Source: Hippopus hippopus (taxonomy: Eukaryota; Mollusca; Bivalvia; Cardiida; Cardiidae). Taken from it: DNA of 64,000 bases. This document shows positions 10,562 to 20,538 of this stretch, piece after piece. The notes under the pieces were generated by a model. That model had not been told where the DNA came from. It did no database searches and saw nothing but the letters and a program-made list of their open reading frames with translations. Location: NCBI GenBank assembly GCA_946811185.2, contig OX328110.1, positions 13,434,516-13,498,515 on the forward strand. The letters run 5' to 3'. The position numbers and the translations under genes were made by a program. Position 1 is the first letter of the stretch, and every line of letters begins with the position of its first letter.

Positions 10562-10790
10562 CTAACCCTTTACCAAACAATCCCTGGTTTTTATGACCAT
10601 GAGATAGAAGCCTTTTGAAAACATTGTGGGAAAAGGAGAAAATGTTGGTAACCAGCATTTTCTCCGTTTCCCACAATGTTTTCTACCCTGTTGGAAACAA
10701 ACTTCATTTTTTGAGTTACGTTTATTTTGTCGTCAGCAAGTGCTTTCAGTTTGGACCAGTCTAAAATTTTGTCGTTTGGTAAAGAGTTAA
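10562..10790 (-). mobile_element. Element A, full length
   Basis: 229 bp. Centre GGTAACC; the only arm difference is gttggtaacc-agc with ctccGtttccc in the right arm. An element A fragment in plus orientation (10486-10550) and a 5'-truncated plus copy (10787-10924) flank it, the latter sharing the terminal TTAA. Confidence 0.85.
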
Positions 10791-10959
10791 AGTATGGAAT
10801 TTGTTTTAGAAAACAGTAGAAAACATTGTGGGAACAGCTGGTAACCAGCATTTTTGCACAATTTTTTTCAAAAGCCTTATATCTTAAAGTTGTTAAAACT
10901 AGGAATTGTTTGGTAAAGGGTTAAACCCTTATAAAGAGCAGAAAAAAAAACGGGGGAAA

Positions 10960-11445
10960 TTTTCTGTCAGGAAATGAAAGACTCATTATTTCATGCTTTA
11001 CGGTAGGATATCGAGAAATAGCAGTGAAAATATTTTTCGATATTCCACAGGTACGACCAGTGAAAATACCGATTTTTATATTCTAGTTACCTAGGTAAAG
11101 AGCGCATGACTCACAACTGAGATTGAAATATGTCGTCATTTACCTTACATTTCTCGTGCTTGATGTAATATTGTAATGCGTTGATATGTGGAGGGGGTAT
11201 GCCACGGGGAATAACTGAAAAGAACTGTACTGGATCTTGATAAAGTTTCTCCCAGAAGGGGTTAAAAGCATGAGATAAATAGAATATTTGTATTTTTCGG
11301 TGAAAGATCGAAATTTATTTCATCTTGTGAACACCATAGGTAATATTTTCACTCGTGGCTGTGCCACTCATGAAAATATTACCGATGATCTTCACTCAAT
11401 GAAATAAATTTCGATCTTTCACCGAAAAATACGAATATACTCTAT
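10960..11445. mobile_element. Element G copy 1
   Basis: About 485 bp ending in a palindrome: gatcgaaatttatttcatct...gtgaac..ggtaatattttcactcgt / atgaaaatattaccgatgat..gaaataaatttcgatctttc. The left part holds gaaatatgtcgtcatttacc and gtatgccacggggaataact. An inverted relative lies at 23915-24400. Confidence 0.65.
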
Positions 11446-11465
11446 GTATTGCAAAATCAAGCTGT

Positions 11466-11693
11466 TTAACCCTTTACAGCATGGCAAAATTTTGGGCTTG
11501 CCCACATTGTAGGAATTTACAGACAACAATACAAATGTTTTCAAGTGGTAGTGTATGTTCTTGAATAGGTAGAATACATTGTGGGAAAAGGAGAAAATGC
11601 TGGTTACCAGCATTTTCTCCTTTTCCCACAATGTTTTCAATAGGCTTCTTCTTCAGGATCGTTAAAACTTGGCATTGTGTGGTAAAGGGTTAA
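11466..11693 (+). mobile_element. Element A, full length; overlaps the 336-bp duplication
   Basis: 228 bp, TTAACCCTTTACAGCATGGC to TGTGTGGTAAAGGGTTAA, centre GGTTACC with nearly perfect arms. The duplication unit starts inside it at 11523, so a second, 5'-truncated copy lies at 11859-12029. Confidence 0.85.
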
Positions 11694-12193
11694 GACTGGC
11701 TACTTCAGAAAGCAGCATTATAAGTCAAGTAAAAAGTAGCCAGCGCAGTGATAGGCTGACAATCAATTTTATGATATTTCTTTATTTTTCAGTACACTGT
11801 TCATGGTTTGGCAGAAAGAAAAAAGACAAATACCTAGCAAAACACAATGCAATATTTTACAACAATACAAATGTTTTCAAGTGGTAGTGTATGTTCTTGA
11901 ATAGGTAGAATACATTGTGGGAAAAGGAGAAAATGCTGGTTACCAGCATTTTCTCCTTTTCCCACAATGTTTTCAATAGGCTTCTTCTTCAGGATCGTTA
12001 AAACTTGGCATTGTGTGGTAAAGGGTTAAGACTGGCTACTTCAGAAAGCAGCATTATAAGTCAAGTAAAAAGTAGCCAGTGCAGTGATAGGCTGACAATC
12101 AATTTTATGATATTTCTTTATTTTTCAGTACACTGTTCATGGTTTGGCAGAAAGAAAAAAGACAAATACCTAGCAAAACACAATGCAATATTT
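11523..12193. repeat. 336-bp tandem duplication, two units (11523-11858, 11859-12193)
   Basis: The segment starting acaacaatacaaatg recurs after exactly 336 bp. I can see one difference between the copies (agccagCgcag versus agccagTgcag). Each unit holds the 3' three quarters of an element A copy, about 100 bp of unique intron and the acceptor plus first 65 nt of the HOOK exon. The near identity implies a very recent event, or a haplotype/assembly artefact. Confidence 0.9.
11793..11857 (+). pseudogene. Duplicated 5' piece of the CASK HOOK exon, without its donor
   Basis: These 65 nt and the acceptor before them match the start of the functional exon at 12129. The copy breaks off inside the codon series for HNAIF, and the sequence beyond it belongs to the intron (element A DNA). 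Read on, the frame gives FYNNTNVFKW and a stop at about 11885. No donor follows at the homologous place, so this looks like a dead pseudo-exon. Its intact acceptor could still compete in splicing. Confidence 0.85.
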
Positions 12194-12269
12194 GACCAGT
12201 TAGAAATTAACACATATGAGGAAGTGGTCCGGTTACCTGCCTTTGTTAGGAAAACATTAGTTTTATTAG
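12129..12269 (+). CDS. CASK: CASK-type MAGUK, HOOK / start of GK exon
   Basis: 141 nt, entering with two bases of a split codon and leaving after one base; acceptor ttatttttcag, donor G|gtaagt. It encodes [20 protein letters not shown], then [19 protein letters not shown] and VRKTLVLLG. The basic [16 protein letters not shown] stretch is the HOOK region, a binding site for protein 4.1/calmodulin-like partners in family members. [17 protein letters not shown] is the conserved lead into the GK domain. It lacks the short QYK insert seen in vertebrate CASK. The first 65 nt are duplicated 336 bp upstream (see the entry at 11793). Confidence 0.95.
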
Positions 12270-12399
12270 GTAAGTGGTAGTTTTGGGTTACCTCCCTTTG
12301 ATAGAAAAAACATAATTTGGTTGCATTTCATGCCTTTTTTTTTTTACAAAAACTATAGTTTTAATAGCTTAAAAGGTGTTCATTGTCAGTATGTGAAGA

Positions 12400-12690
12400 A
12401 CAAAGATAAATGTTCTTCAGGATAGTTTGATTAAAATCAGACTGCACAGAACATACAGTCTAATCATGATTGATTTAATCAACCAGTTGTAAGCAATTTC
12501 AGATGGCAAAGATAATGTTATTTAGAAACTTTTGCTCTTTGTCAATTTTCTGCAGGTCCAAGGAGCATTCTACTTTATGATCCAGTCATTTTTTAGACAA
12601 AATGGATTTTATGGATCCATAATTATGTGATAATTTTGTGATGTATCACAGCGATGCATTAGATCCCCTTTTCGCAGAGTGTGGCTCATA
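12400..12690. repeat. Element F fragment followed by half of element B
   Basis: 12420-12490 has aaaatcagactgcacagaac / catacagtctaatcatgatt. 12535-12690 has the right half of element B: tcaattttctgcaggtccaa, ggatccataattatgtgata and cccttttcgcagagtgtggc. Confidence 0.6.
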
Positions 12691-12798
12691 ACAATTGACT
12701 AAAACAAAAAAGTAACCCAGGAACCCATCTGGCAAAATCAGACAAAAATGCCTAACTTCAGCTCTGAATTCAGACAGGAGAGATAGGCATTTTACATT

Positions 12799-12938
12799 TT
12801 AATCCTTTGCCTAGTGATTCCATGATTTTAAAACCATAAGGAAGAAGTTTATAGAAAACATTGTGGGTAAAGGAGAAAGTATTGGTAACCAACATTTTTT
12901 TTCCATTTCCAACTATACTAACCTTTCCAATAACTTAA
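12799..12938 (-). repeat. Element A, truncated, chained to the next copy
   Basis: Begins taatcctttgcctagtgatt, has a damaged hairpin (gtattggtaaccaacatttt) and ends at the TTAA that starts the following copy. Confidence 0.6.
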
Positions 12939-13163
12939 CTCTTTACCAAACGACAAAATTTTAGACTTGTCCAAATTGAAAGCATTTGCAGAAGACAAAA
13001 TAAAGGTGACTCGAAATTTGAAACTTGGCTTTGGAAGAGTAGAAAACATTGTGGGAAAAGGAGAAAATGCTGGTTACCAGCATTTTCCCCTTTTCCCACA
13101 TTGTTTTTAGAAGGCTTCTTTCTCAGGGTCGTTAAAATCAGGGATTGTTTGTTAAAGGGTTAA
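12935..13163 (+). mobile_element. Element A, full length, good consensus copy
   Basis: 229 bp. Clear asymmetric arm (AATTTTAGACTTGTCCAAAT, GAAAGCATTTGCAGAAGACA), centre GGTTACC, right end TTGTTAAAGGGTTAA. Confidence 0.9.
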
Positions 13164-13355
13164 ATTGATGTATTATATGCAAATGCTTTGAATTTGGACA
13201 AATCTAAAACTAGGTCATTTCATTAAGAATTTATACAAATACTTCAATGTTAGATTTTACCCACATCTATAGTGGTTGAACACATTTGCATGTTATGAGT
13301 TATGTATAAAGGGAGGTAAAAATGTTCAGACAAATATACTACTGTTATGTTACAG

Positions 13356-13436
13356 GTGCTCATGGTGTTGGACGGCGACACATCAAAAACACATTGATCA
13401 CATCACATTCGGACAGATATGCCTATCCCATTCCAC
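13356..13436 (+). CDS. CASK: CASK-type MAGUK, GK P-loop exon
   Basis: 81 nt, acceptor gttatgttacag, donor C|gtatgt, with split codons at both ends that match the neighbouring exons. It encodes [20 protein letters not shown] then RYAYPIPH. In active guanylate kinases the loop is GxxGxGKS. Here it reads GAHGVGRRH, without the lysine, as in CASK, whose GK domain is catalytically dead and acts as a protein-binding module. The sequence after IKNTLI fits the CASK consensus, with SHSD replacing KHPD. An element A copy begins only 9 bp after the donor junction. Confidence 0.95.
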
Positions 13437-13444
13437 GTATGTAT

Positions 13445-13643
13445 AGCCCTTTTCCACACAGTGCCAAGTCTGAATGACCCTGATAAAGATAGCTTTTGAA
13501 AACATTGTGGGAGAAGGAGAAAATGCTGGTTACCAGCATTTTCTCCTTTTCCCACAATGTTTTCTAACCTTATTATTATTTGTTGCCTGAAAATGCTTTG
13601 AATTTGGCCAAGTCTAAAATTTTGCTGTGAGATAAATAGTTAA
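13445..13643 (-). mobile_element. Element A immediately after the P-loop exon
   Basis: Left end gcccttttccacacagtgcc lies 9 bp from the exon. The centre is GGTTACC although the arms are in minus order, showing that the loop base can flip. Right end atagTTAA. Confidence 0.8.
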
Positions 13644-14030
13644 TTGTGACTATTTGACATTGTTATATGAATAACTCTTTCTGCACCAAATAAATAGACT
13701 TGGTCTCTTTGGTCAGCTGAAGTTATAGTCCATTCAAACTCTGAAGATTTTGAGTCCATCTGTTTTTAGAATAAAATGTCAAGCAATGTCAAAGCCCAGG
13801 CGTTATCTGTGTCATTGTCATAGTTGTGAAAAAATTTGGCATTTTATGGTATGTCTCTTATTGCTAAAGATATTTACCTTAAACCCGGGCTATTTGTTAA
13901 ATATCAAAAGAGGAACCCATACAACAAGGGCAAAATATTTTTGACTCAGTTATACCCCTTTTTTGACTTAGAATTTTCAATAAAAGGAACCGTAGCCTAG
14001 CTTTGGCACCTGCATGCGGTGTTTTGTAGG

Positions 14031-14110
14031 GCTTGACTGAACAAGTAGGTGGTTTGGATCCAAGCGCACACTGCACTTTCTATGCTCTCTGATCTTGAAC
14101 TATGCCATCT
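14031..14110. repeat. Element F fragment
   Basis: gtttggatccaagcgcacac followed by tgctctctgatcttgaacta retains the arm words of the family. Confidence 0.4.
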
Positions 14111-14201
14111 GCAATGGCACCATGTTGTTGAAGATAGAGCTGAAACTTAACTTGTATCATATAGTCGTGGATCCATTTCGTTTTGTTGTCTAGGTGCAAC
14201 T

Positions 14202-14468
14202 TATAACTGGGCCATTCTCTGTGAAAAGGGGTTTAATGCAACTTGCAAAAAATATCAACCCAGGTCAAACTGCGCAGTCCATGCAGGCAGACCTAGGTCA
14301 GAACTATTTGCTGTTAGTCTATTTTCTGCATGAACAAGGATCATTCTACTTCATTATGCCTTGTGGTTTAGCTGGCTTTAAGGTGAAATGAATCTATCTT
14401 ATGCGACATTTTGCTGTGCATAATGTATTACAAAGATGCATTTGACCTCCTTTTCACAGAGCATGACT
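14202..14468 (+). mobile_element. Element B copy
   Basis: Starts gggccattctctgtgaaaag and ends ccttttcacagagcatgact. Inner arms read cccaggtcaaactgcgcag and catgcaggcagacctagg. It lies in the intron upstream of the 14950 exon. Confidence 0.75.
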
Positions 14469-14594
14469 CGACTTAATTAGAGCATGTCAAGAAATTCATT
14501 GTGAATTAATGGGTGAAGTGTTTGCAATACAAGTTGTTTTTTACCAGACAAATAAATAGACACGTCTAAATTGAAAATCGTTGCAGACCACAAA

Positions 14595-14823
14595 TTAAGC
14601 CTTTACCAGACGACAAAATTTTAGCTTTGTCCAAATTGAAAGCATTTGCAGACGACAGTTTCATTGTGGCTCAGATGGTGTGATTTTTCTTTGATTGGGT
14701 AGAAAACATTGTGGGAAAAGGAGAAAATGCTGGTTACCAGCATTTTCTCCTTTTCCCACAATGTTTTCAAAAGGCTTTTTTCCCAGGGTCGTTAATTGTA
14801 GGCATTGTGTGGTAAAGGGTTAA
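14595..14823 (+). mobile_element. Element A, full length, perfect 67-nt palindrome
   Basis: 229 bp. The palindrome 14702-14768 pairs perfectly over 33 bp around one unpaired T. Left end TTAAGCCTTTACCAGACGAC, right end TGGTAAAGGGTTAA. A 3' half copy follows at 14826-14915, just before the exon at 14950. Confidence 0.92.
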
Positions 14824-14949
14824 CGGTGGCTTTTTCTCTTTTTTTGCACAATTTTCTCAAAAGTCTTTTTCCTTCAGTTTACTTAAAACATAGGATTGTT
14901 TGATAAATAGATAAACAAACACTTAAAGAATCTTTGATTCCATTTTCAG

Positions 14950-15152
14950 ACACAACTAGACCTCCAAGGCCTGGTGAAGAAGACGGTAAAAATTACCATT
15001 TCGTTTCACATGAAAAAATGATGGCGGATATATCCGCCAACAAATATTTAGAGTACGGGACCCACGAAGATGCGATGTACGGAACCAAATTAGACACAAT
15101 TAAACATATTCACGAAGCTAACCTTATGGCAATTTTAGATGTAGAACCCCAG
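14950..15152 (+). CDS. CASK: CASK-type MAGUK, central GK-domain exon
   Basis: 203 nt, acceptor ccattttcag, donor CAG|gttagt, entering with two bases of a codon and leaving in phase 0. It encodes [60 protein letters not shown] and [23 protein letters not shown] is the GMP-binding-like segment, and [23 protein letters not shown] and AILDVEPQ are the next GK blocks. The match to CASK is nearly continuous. It ends exactly where the two alternative downstream exons can be joined. Confidence 0.96.
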
Positions 15153-15206
15153 GTTAGTATTGGTTTTGTTATACTTTTAAAGAATGCAATTCTCTTGCTG
15201 GGTCCT

Positions 15207-15397
15207 TTTCACCAACCATTCATAAGAAACGATTTTAGTCTTAGTCTCCAGAATTTTCTAGATTTGAAAGTAACACATCTTTTGATTGGCTATACCACAA
15301 TATGGTTTAGCCAATCAAAAGTTGTGTTACATTCAAATTTAGAAAATCTTGGAGTATAAGACTAAGAATATTCTTAAGAATGGTTGGTGAATACGGA
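15207..15397. mobile_element. Element E, full length palindrome
   Basis: cttttcaccaaccattcata at the left pairs with gaatggttggtgaatacgg at the right. Core attggctataccacaatatg / tggtttagccaatc. Confidence 0.8.
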
Positions 15398-15423
15398 TCC
15401 AGCTGGTTTTTAGCTGCTCTACC

Positions 15424-15930
15424 TTAACCATTGACCACACAAAGAAAATTTAGACTGTTCCAAATTGAGAGAACTAACATTTGATAAATGTAGCTCAAAT
15501 GGTGAAATCTGTCTGTGAAAGGGAGGACAAGATTTGGGAAAGAAGAAAACGCTGGTTTCCAACGATGTTTTCAAAAGGCGCCTTCCTCAGGGTTGTAAAA
15601 ACCCAAGAATAACAATGTTATTGATTGAGCACATACCATCTCAGCTAATCCAATTGCTGGTGATAAAAGTTAGACTGAGAATTTAGTTTAGAATGGTTGG
15701 TTACTGTGGCAGCTGTTGGAGTGAACTGGATATCTGTTAATTCTTTACAAAATTTTGGACTTGTCCAAATTGAAAACAGTTGCAGACGACAAATTAAATG
15801 TGGCTCAAATTGTAGAGGTTGTTTTTGATTGAGTAGAAGACATCATGGGAAGAAGACCTAAAAAAAACACTGTAAGGAAGAGAAAATGTTCAAAGCAAGT
15901 GTTTTTTACTTTTCTCAGAATGTTTAACTC
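15424..15930 (+). repeat. Two degenerate element A copies
   Basis: 15424-15612 keeps the left arm and a broken hairpin (gaagaaaacgctggtttcca). 15735-15930 keeps aattttggacttgtccaaat and a shortened hairpin. The gap between them contains a scrap of element E (gtttagaatggttggttac). Confidence 0.55.
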
Positions 15931-16007
15931 TTGTTACGGGAGACCACTCCTTCGTGCATGGCTTCGTCCTGATTTAAATACAATACCTAACAATTGTGTT
16001 AGGGAGA

Positions 16008-16085
16008 TGTCTCTTTAGCTCAGTGGTTATGGTATTGGCCTTTCGTCTGGGGTTCTAGGGTTCGAATCCTGCCCGGTCCCTTTAT
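16008..16085 (+). repeat. tRNA-like SINE head
   Basis: ctctttagctcagtggttat and ggttctagggttcgaatcct resemble tRNA boxes A and B with normal spacing. The ends (tgtctct / cggtccc) do not form an acceptor stem and the anticodon stem does not pair, so this is a SINE head or tRNA relic rather than a working tRNA gene. Confidence 0.5.
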
Positions 16086-16237
16086 TTCTGCCATGCATTT
16101 GTTCATTTGTTTCTTTGTTATGGACTTTGTTCGTAAGACTCTTTATATACAAATTTCACCGTTTGAGCCCACTTTTGATGTTTTCTGCGAAGGCTTTGAT
16201 GTAGACTCTTATATTATAATTTAGTTTTCTGGTAAGG

Positions 16238-16437
16238 AAACTCTTTACCAAACTGCAAAATTTTAAACTTGTCCAATTGGAAAGCATTTGCAGATGACAA
16301 ATGAAATGCTTATAAAATGTTGGAATTTATCATTAAAATGGTAGACAGCATTGTTAGACAAAGACAAAATGTTGGTAACCAGTATTTTCTCCTTTTCCCA
16401 CAATTTGTTCATTGGCCTTCTTGCTCCAGGTCCTTAA
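16238..16437 (+). mobile_element. Element A, diverged, chained
   Basis: Left end aaactctttaccaaactgca; hairpin arms decayed (gttagacaaagacaaaatgt). Its closing TTAA (16434-16437) opens the next copy. Confidence 0.65.
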
Positions 16438-16662
16438 CCCTTTACCACACAATCCCGATTTTTAACGACATCGAAAGATAAGCCTTTTGAAAACATTGTG
16501 GGAAAAGGAGAAAATGCTGGTAACCAGCATTTTCTCCTTTTCCCGCAATGTTTTCTAGCACATCTAGGACAGAGATCATAATTGGAGCTACATTTGTTCT
16601 GTCGTCTGCAAATGATTCGAATTTGTTTGGGTCTCAAATTTTGTCATTTGGTAAAGAGTTAA
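16434..16662 (-). mobile_element. Element A, full length
   Basis: 229 bp, TTAACCCTTTACCACACAAT, centre GGTAACC, right end TTTGGTAAAGAGTTAA. One arm mismatch (ccc versus ccG before caatg). Confidence 0.9.
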
Positions 16663-16849
16663 AATATGGAATTGTTTGGAAATGGGTCAACTCTCAGAGC
16701 ACCAAGAAAACCCAAGAGACATTTTCGGTCTAGAAGTAACCAAAATAACAGCAATTTCATGGTTGCTTTTGTCTACATGTATAGTGTTCCAGTTTTGCAA
16801 ACAGTGTAGATCAAAAATCAGATTTAATGCTTTGTGCAGTCAGGGTCTC

Positions 16850-16985
16850 TATTCACTATCCATTCTTAAGAACAGTCATAGTCTTATTCTCCAGAATTTT
16901 CTTAATTAGAAAGTAACATAACTTTTGATTGGCTGAACCATTTGGTTTAGTTAATCAGAAATCTTGTTGCTTCCAAATTTAGACC
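16850..16985. repeat. Element E partial copy
   Basis: ctattcactatccattctta, agtaacataacttttgattg, then gctgaaccatttggtttag. The right terminus is missing. Confidence 0.55.
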
Positions 16986-17202
16986 CTGATCTTGTTCAAT
17001 ACTGACAACAAAAGCAACTATAGATGTGGATCTACTTCACTATCTTAACATTAGAATAGTATTATATAGGGAAATTTTCAAACTCAGCATTTTTTTCCTT
17101 TTCAGAAGGCCAGTTTCAACAAAGTGTTTCTAGCGAAAAGAAAACACAAAAGCAAAAGATTATAAAAAGTTGAATAACTATACTGTCTTACTATTTTTTC
17201 AG

Positions 17203-17283
17203 GCGTTAAAGATTTTAAGAACCCGCGAGTTCTGCCCCTTTGTTGTGTTTATTGCAGCACCCACAATACGTCCATCACAAGAG
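17203..17283 (+). CDS. CASK: CASK-type MAGUK, alternative GK exon, version a
   Basis: 81 nt, phase 0 at both ends, acceptor ctattttttcag, donor GAG|gtaaaa. It encodes [20 protein letters not shown] then TIRPSQE. This is the GK strand FVVFIAAP plus the short TI-P-E linker, and it resembles the vertebrate CASK exon (TITPG..E). It joins in frame to AILDVEPQ upstream and [10 protein letters not shown] downstream. A second version of the same exon lies 6.2 kb downstream at 23470. Including both would duplicate a core beta strand, so one or the other is probably used. Confidence 0.92.
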
Positions 17284-17449
17284 GTAAAAGTTGGTCCCCT
17301 AAAAAGGTCCCTAATAACAGGCCTGCGCTGTCCCAGAATGCTATGTTGTGATGCCGTACCTACAGTAGTATCTCGATACTTTGAAATATGTGTGATATGA
17401 AGACAATAGTTCTAATCAACAGTACATGTGTGTTCATACCAATTAATCA

Positions 17450-17640
17450 AATTGAAAGCATTTGCATACAACAAATCTAAAGGTGGTACAAATGAACTGT
17501 AGTTCATTTATAGGGTAGAAAACATTGTGGGAAAAGTAAAAAATGCTGGTTGCCAGCATTTTCTACTTTTCCCACATTGTTTTTAAAAGGACTCTACCTG
17601 AGGGTTGTTAAAACTCAGGATCATTCGGTAAAGGATTAAA
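17450..17640 (+). mobile_element. Element A, 5'-truncated
   Basis: Begins in the left arm (aaattgaaagcatttgcata). The hairpin has compensating changes near the loop: aaaagtAaaaaatgc faces gcattttctActtttc. Confidence 0.7.
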
Positions 17641-17799
17641 AGAACAAATATCACCGAAATTGTCGATATCACATGTTTGAAAGGTCGAGATTTCAACTAT
17701 ATTCAACAATGTATGTTCATTTTGTATATGCTGAATTTGAATCAATGCTATATCTTCTGTAAACCTATCAAAAGCATATCTTTTATGCTATCCCCTCAT

Positions 17800-18250
17800 T
17801 ATACCCCTCACCTACGAAGTAGAGGGGGGTGGGGTTTACTGGTTTCAACATGTCTGTCCGTCAATCTGTCAGTTTTTTTTTTCTTTTCTGTGCTCCAACT
17901 CAAAAGCCTAGGACCTAGGGCCCTGAAACTTTATACAAGTGTTGCTCATGACCCAAGGAGGTGCCCTTTTGTTTTGGGGTCACATGGGTCAAATGTCAAA
18001 GATGAACTTTGTTCGAGAATCATTTCTGTACTTTACCTAAATAGCTGTTTGACCTAGGAACCTGTAACTGTATACAAGTGTTGCTCATAACCCAAGGTGG
18101 TGCCTGATTGTTTTTTTGGTCACATGGGTCATAGGTCAAGGTCACTGGTGATCTTTGTTTTGAAAATCATTTCTGTTCTCTGATGGTGCTGCTTCAGTGT
18201 CAAGTATCTGGTGGGGGGTATTTGTCTGCTATGCGACAGTTCTAGTTGAC
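17800..18250 (+). mobile_element. Helentron-like repeat with cccctcacctacgaagtaga start
   Basis: Starts at a hairpin (ccctcacctacgaagtagag), followed by a gtctgtccgtcaatctgtca block and two diverged units with actttatacaagtgttgctc, and ends ggtggggggtatttgtctgc. The short-hairpin start, TCCGTC block and tandem body resemble the element C group. Confidence 0.5.
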
Positions 18251-18322
18251 TCCTGAAATAATTTGCAGCAGATTATCATGGAAAAAACATTGTAAGTTAT
18301 TGATAATCAACATAAGTGAACG

Positions 18323-18544
18323 CTGAACTAAACAATCCTGAGTTTTAGCGACACTGTGGTAGAAGCCTTTAGAAAACATGGTGGGAAAAAAAGGAAATGC
18401 ATGTAGCCAGCATTTTCTCCACCCACAATGTTTTTTCTACCCTCCCAGAAACAAATTTCAGTGTTTGATTCACATTTATTTAGTTGTCTGCAAATGCTAT
18501 TAATTTGGACAAGTAAAAAAATTTGTTGTTTGGTAAAGAGTTAA
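18323..18544 (-). mobile_element. Element A, diverged
   Basis: Left end gctgaactaaacaatcctga, a degraded hairpin (gcatgtagccagcattttct), right end tttggtaaagagTTAA. The next copy begins only 5 bp later. Confidence 0.65.
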
Positions 18545-18548
18545 CTGT

Positions 18549-18778
18549 TTAACCCTTTACCACACAATCCCGACTTTTAACGACCCTGTGGAAGAGGCCT
18601 TTTGAAAACATTGTGGGAAAAGGAGAAAATGCTGGTAACCAGCATTTTCTCCTTTTCTCGCAATGTTTTCTCTCCTTTCAGAGTCAAAGCCCCTCATTTG
18701 AGCCACTCTTAATTTGTTATTTGCAAATGCTTCAAATGTAAAACTGGTCAAAAATTTTACCGTTTTGTAAAGGGTTAA
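18549..18778 (-). mobile_element. Element A, full length
   Basis: 230 bp, centre GGTAACC, one arm change (ttttctCgcaatg). The final TTAA (18775-18778) is shared with the following inverted copy. Confidence 0.88.
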
Positions 18779-19001
18779 CAAATGACAAAAATGGGGACCT
18801 GTCCAAATTAAAAGCATTTGCAGATGACAGTTCAAATGTGGCTAAATAATGGAAATTGTCTTTGAAAGAGTAGAACACAATTGTGGAAAAAGAAGAAAAT
18901 GAGGGTTTCCAGCATTTTCTACTTTTCCTACAATGTTTTCAAAAGGCTTGCTCTGAAGGTGAAGGGTCGTTCAAACTTGGGATTGTGTGGTAAAGGATTA
19001 A
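18775..19001 (+). mobile_element. Element A, full length, opposite orientation
   Basis: Shares the TTAA at 18775, lacks the CTTTACC block at its left end (TTAACAAATGACAAAAATGG), loop gggtttccagc, right end GTGTGGTAAAGGATTAA. Confidence 0.8.
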
Positions 19002-19372
19002 GGATCAATACAAGAGGAAACATTTTGACACAAGGCAAAATTGATTTTTTTTTTTAAGAAAAACATTTACAGAAATTATAGCAGAACTATAGCATATGTG
19101 TATGTTCTATGAGTTTAGAATTTAACCGTAACTAAGACTTCATATTGCTTACATCATGTGTACGAACCCATTCATACACGTGCACAAAGTTTAGGATGAT
19201 GCAGTTATTAGATAATATATTTTGTAGATAAAAAGCAATATTTTACTAGACATATTTTATTTCAGTAGATCGTTAACAGCATGTTGTCCCTATTGCAGAT
19301 TTGATGATAGATTATAACATTAATTGAGTTTTGTTGCAGAAGTTATTTTCATGCTTGATCTTAACAAACTCT

Positions 19373-19600
19373 TTAACTCTTTACAAAACAGCAAAATTTA
19401 GGACTCGACCAAGTTGAAAGCATTAGCAGACAACAAATTAGATGTGGCTAGAAAGATTATTTCCGTCTTTGATAGGGTAGAAAACATGGTGAGAAAAGGA
19501 GAAAATACTGGTTACCAGCATTTTCTCCTTTTTCCACCATGTTTTCAAAAGCCTTCTGTTTCAGAGTCGTCAAAGCTTTGGATTGTGTGGTAAAGAAGTG
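19373..19600 (+). mobile_element. Element A, nearly full length
   Basis: TTAACTCTTTACAAAACAGC at the left; paired changes in both arms (catggtgagaaaagg / cctttttccaccatg). The right TTAA is lost (gtggtaaagaagtga). Confidence 0.75.
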
Positions 19601-19606
19601 AAAAAC

Positions 19607-19947
19607 ACAATCCCATTTTTTAGCGATCCTGAAGAAGAGGGATTTTGGTAACCAGCATTTTCTTCTTTTTCCACAATGTTTTCTACATGATTAAAGACAG
19701 AATTTATCATTTGAACTGCATTTAATTTGTCATCTGCAGATGCTTTCAATTTTGGTCAAATTAAAAAATTTGTCGTTTGGTAAAGAGTTAAGTATGTTTA
19801 TGATTTTTATCTGTCAAGTCCAAACTTTATTTTAAGTCTTTAACAGATGAAAAAATTTTAGACTAGTCCAAATTGAAAGCCTATGCAGAAGACAAATGTT
19901 GCTAAAATGATGAAAATTTCTTGATGAAACTGAGAAAACATTGTGTT
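19607..19947. repeat. Two partial element A copies
   Basis: 19607-19791 is in minus orientation with the left hairpin arm deleted. 19832-19947 is a plus left half ending at the next copy's TTAA. Confidence 0.6.
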
Positions 19948-20174
19948 AACTCTTTACCACACGACAACATTTTAGACTGGTTCAAAATGAAAGCATTTGC
20001 AGACGACAATATAAAGGTGACTGAAAAATTGAAATTGGTTCTGGGAAGGGTAGAAAACACTGTGGGAAAAGGAGAAAATGCTGGTTACCAGCATTTTCTC
20101 CTTTTCCTACAGTGTTTTCAAAAGGCTTCTTTCTCAGGGGCGTCAAAAGTAGGGATTGTGTGGTAATGGGTTAA
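19946..20174 (+). mobile_element. Element A with covarying palindrome arms
   Basis: 229 bp. The arm CACTGTGGGAAAAGG faces CCTTTTCCTACAGTG: the CACTGT/ACAGTG pair departs from the consensus CATTGT/ACAATG on both sides. Right TTAA (20171-20174) shared with a truncated minus copy (20171-20343). Confidence 0.88.
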
Positions 20175-20343
20175 AAGGAGAAATTGCTTGAAGCCAATAT
20201 TTTCTCCTTTTCTCACAACTTTTTCTCCCCTTTTACAAACAAATTTCATCATTTCAGCCACATTTGATTTGTCATCTCCAAATGCTTTCACTTTGGACCC
20301 GTCTAAAATTTTGTTTTGTTTGATAAACAAAGTAAAGAGTTAA
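20171..20343 (-). repeat. Element A, truncated minus copy
   Basis: The left quarter is missing; the hairpin is reduced to gcttgaagccaatattttct. The right arm is intact to aagagTTAA. Confidence 0.65.
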
Positions 20344-20538
20344 TTATTAAAGCTGATAACTATACAAGTGGACGACCCAGATAATGGGAGAGTACTTGCT
20401 ACAATCTTATTTATTTTGTTGTCTGCAGTGGCTATCAAGTTGAACATGTCTGAAATTTTTTGTTTGGTCAGGAGACAGAACAGGTCTCAGCATGTTATTT
20501 ATGCATTTAAGCTGCCACAACTTCTATAACTTCCTAAA

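Noticed and set aside
15001..15359. Extension of the 14950 exon to 15359
   Set aside because: The donor CAG|gttagt at 15152 coincides with the end of the conserved DVEPQ block. The rest is element E.
16008..16085. A working tRNA gene
   Set aside because: Acceptor and anticodon stems do not pair. Boxes A and B alone fit a SINE head.
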